Of a stretch of 64,000 nucleotides of DNA, positions 58,427-64,000 are shown in pieces; position 1 is the stretch's first letter; the number at the start of each line of letters is the position of its first letter. A program made the translations under genes and the position numbers. Source of the stretch: Phialocephala subalpina (lineage: Eukaryota; Ascomycota; Leotiomycetes; Helotiales; Mollisiaceae); the NCBI GenBank assembly GCA_900073065.1, contig FJOG01000004.1, positions 2,279,025-2,343,024 on the forward strand, in the 5' to 3' direction. Below the pieces are notes generated by a model. The model did no database searches. It worked only from the letters and a program-made list of their open reading frames with translations, and was not told where the DNA came from.

Positions 58427-59051
58427 ATGAACATACTTCCTCAACCTCCCTTCTACCACTTCCGCTCGCAGCGATTACTCGCAATGCAGCACAACATGGC
58501 ATTCGCTTACAACAGAAACAATATGACCGCCGTTCAACAGATGTTCCCGACAGGAGGGGTTCAGGCCTATGCAAATTCAGCGGGTCTGCACCCGCGACCG
58601 GAGAAGATGTTGGCGTGGGATGTTGGTGCGAAACTGGGTGGATTCGATATGCTGAAGGCGATGGGAGGTTTGCATGGTGCGTCGCTTGCTGGATTCGACA
58701 TGTTGATGGCGAAGTTGGGCATTCGGGGTATGCAGCTTCGTGAGCTCGGTCTGCCAAAAGCGAAGCTCGGCTTGAATAGTCGTGTGTCGTTTAGTTGTGA
58801 ATCTGCAGAGGAAGACGAGGAGCTTGCTGATGATGATCCCTATCCTGTTGTCGGTCCATCGCCGAGTCCAGGGCCTGTAAGTTTTATTCTTTCACCTTGG
58901 CCATCATGGTTTAATTTTTTGGAAGGATACTACTACACCAACTCCCGGCAATCGACAGGACTCGAGCTCCTTGCCTATCTCCGCGAAACTCCCTCTCACG
59001 AAGCACTTCCCGTTCATCCCTACATACCTCGAATCTGGTGTCGCAATGTAG
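58427..59051 (+). CDS. Hypothetical protein with short internal repeats
   Basis: Exon 1 (58427-58876) ends at a perfect GTAAGT donor. A 49-bp intron ending TTGGAAG leads in phase 0 to exon 2 (58926-59051), giving about 191 residues. A start at 58484 is equally possible. The middle has two related segments, GGFDMLKAMGG and AGFDMLMAKLG, then RELGLPKAKLGLNSR and an acidic stretch (ESAEEDEELADDD). It ends PLTKHFPFIPTYLESGVAM. No domain is recognised. Without the intron the frame would stay open to 59194. Opposite-strand frames overlap it, so coding is likely but not sure. Confidence 0.42.
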
Positions 59052-60265
59052 GAGATTGGCGGCAGGCTTGGAAGGCAGGCTTTCTTCTGGATGGAAGAGT
59101 TGTATCGACTTGCGTGAAGGGTTGGAAAGCATACGAAGAAGAAGTTCCACAATTATCACACTGCGTGTTTTCGAGAAGGTTTTTGGAGACATAATTGCAT
59201 GGCAGCAGGCGTACTTCTTGATAAGTAGGGGCGGAAGAAATCATATTGCAATTTGCAGTCGGGTCGCAAACTTTGCGTTCTTCGTCACAACCTTTTTGTC
59301 TTCGACAATGCGACAATGCATATGCGCTCCCGCTCAATGAAACACTTGAGCTTCTACAAATTGTGAATCGCCCCTCCATAGATGATACCTTTCAGCCTTC
59401 CGCCTCTTTCTAGCCTTGTACGCCATAATTACAATCCATTCCCCTTCCTCCTTTCATCATCACAACGTCAATTCTGTTCGAGTCCTTTTCGGGTAATTAT
59501 TATTCCCTCTACATCTTCCCAACCACAGCCCAAGAATGGAGAAGGGTGGTTCCAGCCCCAACAATGTGCGTCTTCCCGTCAATCTCACCGCTTCGCCAGC
59601 CCTAATACTTCTATCATATTCCTTCCCATTGATCCGCACAACTTTAATTATTTCGAAGGGGAGAAGGTTCTCAGCCAAATTCATCTTGCTTTCGCGTAGT
59701 TTTTCAAGTTATCGATCGATTCACAATACAATCGACGATATTATTATTCCGAAGTGTTAATTCCAGTATCGAGTCGGGTTAATTTGGACTCGCATTCCAC
59801 AGCCTCGTAGACCACAACACGTGTAAGCATCCAATCTTCCTCAGCCTTCTCTACCCTACATCGTTTATGTGGACGTCCAATCCCCAGCTCTTCCACCATA
59901 CGACCTCTTCGTTCTCTCGAAACACCCCTTCACCTGATACCAGCCGGCGCAACAACAACCTCTCATACCCTACTCAATATGCAACTCAGCCCAAGGCAGA
60001 GAATGCTCTGCGCGGAGACTGGGCGTGCATTGTGCTACGGGCGCTATACACAGTCTCATAAGATGGAGCCTGCCGCACTCCTTCGCGGTCTTTCCTTTCT
60101 GGCGCAAGAATCGCGAAGTTCCTTTTCTTGTTTTAAATGCACGGAGACCCTTCCGTCATAGGAATCATGAGCGTAGCCCTAGTTCGCTGTGCGACGTCTA
60201 TCCACGAGCAACCAATGTTTTGTGAGGCTGAAGTTCAGGCTGCAGCCTTATTTCCTTCGCGTGCG
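59052..60265. other. Spacer and probable leader of the DUF6594 gene
   Basis: This is a pyrimidine-rich sequence (for example 59382-59470) with several short upstream ATGs. It is consistent with a promoter and 5' leader. No gene is recognised. Confidence 0.45.
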
Positions 60266-61822
60266 ATGGGCAACTGTTTCACTGCTAATGTGGATGATGC
60301 AGAGAAAGGTATCTTCAGGCTTACGGAGAGCGATCTCGAGAGTATGAAGAGAGCTGTGATCAGTGGGAACCGTGGCGATGATGTCCAGAAACCAGAAGGG
60401 GTCGTCGGATCTAGTACTGCCGTTGAGCGGTTTGGCGGGGTTGGGGAAGATGTGATTGCGCAGGAGAAGATTGAAGGCCAAGGTTTGAAAAATACGATCA
60501 ACAAACAGTGGAGTTGATGGAGTTGCTGATGCTGGCTGCAGAATCCGAAGACATTTTGAAATCAACGATAACTTCTACTGCTGTTTTTGCTGACGATGGG
60601 GCATCGAGTGGCGCTAAAGAAATGATTGTACCTGCTAGCAAAGTTGGAAATAGGACTCAACGGGACACTGGACATGAACGTATCATCGAGAAGAATTGTC
60701 AGTCTATTCCTAACGCCTTCACCCCCTCTCTCATTTATATTGGCCAGAACTAAAATCTCGTTGCTCTCGTAGATGAAGATTATCCTCAAGGTTGGCCCAG
60801 GCTCGCTGCCTTCCTCAACACCTCTTCTACACTCGCTGTTTGGCGTCGTTTTGGAACCGCCCACAATCGAGTTCTGCTTCATCTTCAAGCTACCATCACG
60901 CGCCTCGAACAGCAGCTCGACGAGTTGGACAAGGCCGACGCAAAAGACCCAGCACGATTATACAGGCTTCGAAGAAATGAGTGGCGTGAAGGATGGGATA
61001 CAGCGCAGAAGGATATTCTTGAGGAAATGCACCGGAAGCTAGTGGAATACGGTAACGAAACTCTCAAATACCATACGTAGTGGTAGTGCTGGGATAACAG
61101 AGGAAAAGAAACTGAAGGAGGACAAATGGCTGACCGAAACTTCTGTTCAGATGAACTCCTCCTCAAGGACAGTCAGCTGCGATCTCTCACCCCGGCACCA
61201 GTGCGCGAGTATATAAAGGTGTTCGATTGGATCTACGGCGTCAAGCCAGTTGACATTGGCCAGTACGATTTTATCTACCACCGTGGTGATTTCGTTTGCT
61301 CTGCCAAACGAGAGAAGAACGTGTTCGACGATTTCATCAAGTCATGTGTCAGTCGCTGGCCAAACTCGCGATTTCAGGTAGGCACCAAGTTCTTCCCCGC
61401 ATACCAGACCTTCCGAATCCTATCATGATCGAGTGCTGGAATGAAAGAGACTGCAGAAAGCAGATCAACTGATTCAAAAGCAGCAATTCTTACGCGATAA
61501 AGAACAAGTCCACGGCACCAATGACAAACAAGTCCAGTTTTTTTCCAGTGCAAAACTCGCACTGTTCGCAAAGTTCTTGACTATCTGTGTCGCCATAACG
61601 ATTCTCCTAACCCCAATCTTCCTGCTATCGCTGGTAGAGATGAGTAAAGTCGTTACCTTGATCGTAGTACTAATCTTCGTACTGACATTCGCGACACTGA
61701 TGTCACTGCTAACTGGCGCGGGACCGGAGAGCATATTTATTGGCACTTGCACGTACTCCGCGGTCCTAGTTGTGTTTTTGGGAAATGTGCAAGGAGCAGC
61801 AACTGCAGGTGGGGGGGCTTGA
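60266..61822 (+). CDS. DUF6594 membrane protein with N-myristoylation-type start
   Basis: Five exons (60266-60482, 60542-60697, 60773-61051, 61151-61377, 61457-61822) join in phase to 414 residues. The DUF6594 pattern is clear: DYPQGWPRLAAFLNTSSTLA, VWRRFGTAHNRVLLHLQATI, the helix LEQQLDELDKADAKD, LRRNEWREGW, LVEYDELLLKDSQLRSL, then a linker region and the C-terminal membrane part. Two or three transmembrane segments are seen (LTICVAITILLTPIFLLSL, VVTLIVVLIFVLTFATLMSL and TYSAVLVVFLGN). The start MGNCFT fits the N-myristoyltransferase consensus (Gly2, Thr6), with an adjacent Cys that could be palmitoylated. This would tether the N-terminal extension of about 120 residues to a membrane. DUF6594 proteins are abundant in fungi and of unknown function. 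Confidence 0.87.
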
Positions 61823-62270
61823 GAAACCTTCGGATATTATGACTTGACGGAAGCATGGTATAGGTGATATGACAGATAGACCACGGCGCTCGACGGGCCT
61901 TATTGATTCTTCCTTTTCAGAGAATTGTGGGTGATTCTAGTGAACCGACAACGGATCCCATCCCAGAAAACGCGAATTCAGAATCTACCATGAACACCCG
62001 TGTCAGAAATGCGAATTCTCATTCGAACGACTAATATTTCCAACTAGGTCGAGATTCCCTCTCCTTGGAACGCTACTCCTTGGTTGAAGTCCACCATGGC
62101 CATGATTTATTGAGGAATCGCGGAAATTGCAAACCGGAATGAAGTGTCATGGCTTTGTGGTACAACTCAAGGAGTATTCTTTCCATCCCGAATTCGAAGG
62201 TTCTGGGGTTTGCATACTGAGGCGGGGTAATTCTGGGTACTTTGAGTGGTTTCTGGTCAGATTGGCTGAC
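61823..62270. other. Convergent spacer
   Basis: This is 448 bp between the stops of the DUF6594 gene and the zinc-finger gene. No feature is recognised. Confidence 0.45.
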
Positions 62271-63670
62271 TCAATCGCTGAAAAACGGGTAGTGTTCCTG
62301 ATTTTGACCCGCTTCAGTACACGGTTCACAACCTTCGAGCTCGGCATGGAAGGCGTAGACGTCGGTGCCCACCTGAGCATCACCAGGAAGGCCCGTCTGG
62401 AGGTCCTCCTCTCTATAGTAGTTCCATTCTATATCACCCAGCCATGCGTGATTGAGATCTGAGACAAGGAGGTTTTCTTGGGTTGAGGCAGCTTCATGGA
62501 CATCTGGAGGAGAATGACAGATATTAGGAACGGGAGAAAGATGAAAACAATCTGAGTGGGTATTTGAACTTGAGTCTGTCTGCATCGAGGATATTCCTCC
62601 GGGTGTGTCTCTGGTGTGGGAATTCGTGGCAAGCCGTGATCTGAATTCTGAACTCACGCGATCTAGGACAGTCCGGATAATTCCTTCTACATCAAGCTGG
62701 ATGGGTTCCATGGCCAACGTATTTTCGACAGCTGAACGGAACAGTCTAGGCACTTCTTGTCGGATGTGCGCATCGTAATCTGATAATACCGAGTCAGGCG
62801 ATTGTGCTGCTGCGTCTCGAACCGGTTCAAAATCTGGCATATTATGAGTGCTGCACATAGATGGAATTTGGAGTTTGTGAGGAAACATACATGGAGATGG
62901 AACTATATCTCCAGGGAAGAGTAGGAGATAAATTTCCTTCCACCTCTCTTCGTCGGTTTGGCCTTGGTAGGCTTTTTTCCGGGTCTTCAACCTTTGCTCT
63001 ACCTCTTTTGTGATTCCTTCCGGCGGCTCTCCTAAAATTATATCGCATGGCGATAAATTCTTGTAATGGGATACAAGATCTGCCTCCGAGCAAAACTGCA
63101 AGAAGCATCTGCTGCAATATGGTGGTGCACTGTGGCTTCGATAAAGATGTTCTCTGTAGACAAGTCAGCTCAGCTAACCCCATTGATGTGGGGTAAAACA
63201 GACTTTACTCTTGATATACTCTGCCAGGGTGAAAGCGCACAAGCGCGAAAATTATCGAGTCCGTATTTTGTTGGATTGTGTTTGCGATACGGGCATGCGA
63301 AGTTGGGATTCTGCAGACTGGCTGGAATAGATGAAACAGTCTTGGGGCGTTTAAGTCTTTGATCTCTCTTGTCCATGGAGGATCTTTTCCCCTTGTCCTT
63401 CGACATTCGTTTCCTGCTAACTCCCAAAGATGCCTGTTCCTGCGATATGGAGGAGGAACTCGTCGTAGACCGAGAAGTGGAAGACGTACTGCTAGCCGCT
63501 GTGACGATCCTCGAGTTCATGTTGCCATTGAAAATGTTCCAAAGCCCCTGCAGGACTTCCTTGCGTAGGCCAAAACACGCCGCAAACCTGCCCGGAATAT
63601 CTAATGTGTTTAATATGTGTTCGTGGGGAGGAGTGGTGGGTGGAAGTTTGCTTGTCGCTGAATTGGTCAT
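62271..63670 (-). CDS. C2H2-like zinc-finger protein of a fungal-specific family
   Basis: Exons 63670-63204, 63153-62891 and 62833-62271 give 430 residues. The first intron uses a weak GTCTGT donor but restores SISRVKEHLYRSHSAPPYCS exactly. The second (57 bp, GTATGT...ATGCCAG) restores IPSPYFEPVRD. A Ser-rich and basic N-terminal third precedes ACPYRKHNPTKYGLDNFRAC, then RVKEHLYRSH and CSRCFLQFCSEADLVSHY. These are paired Cys/His sets forming C2H2-like fingers around residues 125-195. PPEGITKEVEQRLKTRKKAY and EERWKEIYLLLFPGD follow as in the family. The C-terminal half is acidic and probably disordered. Proteins of this type are common in Pezizomycotina, often near recognition-type genes, and of unknown function. 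The start at 63670 is the first ATG in the open frame. Confidence 0.85.
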
Positions 63671-64000
63671 CGCGTGAGCCTGGCGTGGAATCTCCGAATT
63701 CAATCGCAGTGTCCAACCAAACTCTAGCTTGTCTTAAACGCGTTGAGAGATCGCAATAGACATAATCGTACCCTGGCGCAAAAGCATTAGCGTAGTTGGT
63801 GAAGGAACGAGGAAGGAAAGAGGAACTGTCTGACGTGTGAAAATTATCAAACTAACAAGGTGCTTGAAGCTGGCGCTCGTCATTTCCAGCGTGGCAATCA
63901 TTGCCTGGCGTTTCACACCGTCTTGGATACAAGTCGGCACTTCTACACCACTCCCAATTCGCCAGCCATGCACCATTCAGAGCAAACTCCATCGCGATGT
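63671..64000. other. Right edge, no supported gene
   Basis: This is the upstream region of the zinc-finger gene. A minus-strand frame beginning MEFALNGAWLANWEWC at 63992 stays open for about 45 codons and could be an exon of something outside the window, but nothing identifies it. Confidence 0.3.

Noticed and set aside
57637..58757. Minus-strand frames overlapping the hypothetical gene at 58427
   Set aside because: The largest lacks an ATG start, is rich in His, Pro and Arg, and is opposite a plus-strand frame that has a perfect intron donor and better codon pattern.
1..64000. CRISPR arrays, bacterial operons or ribosome binding sites
   Set aside because: The DNA is eukaryotic with spliced genes. 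No regularly spaced direct repeats of that kind were seen.

Overview
The window is nuclear DNA from a filamentous ascomycete fungus. Coding regions are broken by short introns (about 40 to 100 bp) with GTRAGT-type donors, CTRAY-like branch points and CAG/TAG acceptors. The gene families are also fungal: HET and NACHT incompatibility proteins, a rhodopsin-like SAT4-type membrane protein, a CYP53 P450, a DUF6594 protein, a Trt5/AusD-type methyltransferase and small secreted proteins. A Leotiomycetes-like or related Pezizomycotina source is my inference and cannot be proved here. There is one assembly gap (30302-30952, 651 Ns).

Left part (1-20 kb). A partial conserved gene runs off the left edge. 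It is followed by about 4 kb with no convincing gene. Then come three broken self/non-self recognition genes: a HET-domain gene that has lost the HET core (4712-6751), a NACHT gene with two in-frame stops and two frameshifts (8659-11542), and a NACHT-ankyrin gene with at least three frameshifts (16644-19987). Between the last two lies an intact convergent pair. It encodes a UPF0261/Tm-1-like ATP-binding protein (13525-14817) and a PEP-hydrolase-like TIM-barrel protein (15249-16149). These are the two halves of the plant Tm-1 protein, here as separate neighbouring genes. The spacers hold interstitial telomere-like repeats, a TA-flanked MITE-like element and a diverged duplicated segment.

Centre (20-35 kb). 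Ribulose-5-phosphate 3-epimerase (21373-22237) and a CYP53-type benzoate 4-hydroxylase (23120-24687) each have a TA-flanked inverted-repeat element just upstream. The end of the P450 gene is duplicated as a perfect 250-bp tandem repeat. A decayed uncharacterised fungal gene (25.2-27.9 kb), a GH43 glycosidase gene with a homopolymer frameshift, the gap, a conserved unknown gene and a methyltransferase gene follow.

Right part (35-64 kb). Three tandem relatives of a cysteine-containing secreted protein lie at 36.3-38.8 kb; only the third is intact. They are followed by a Rad53/Chk2-like checkpoint kinase with an FHA domain on each side of the kinase, a rhodopsin-like membrane protein and a secreted type-B carboxylesterase. 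At 51.2-56.9 kb a second decaying tandem family appears: one intact copy, one with a nonsense mutation and a frameshift, and one previously hidden relic. The end of the window holds a small hypothetical gene, a DUF6594 protein with an N-myristoylation-type start, and a C2H2-like zinc-finger protein.

Overall, conserved housekeeping and metabolic genes are set in a matrix of rapidly decaying recognition-type and secreted-protein genes. Several of the small changes are C-to-T or G-to-A, which fits repeat-induced point mutation (RIP) without proving it.
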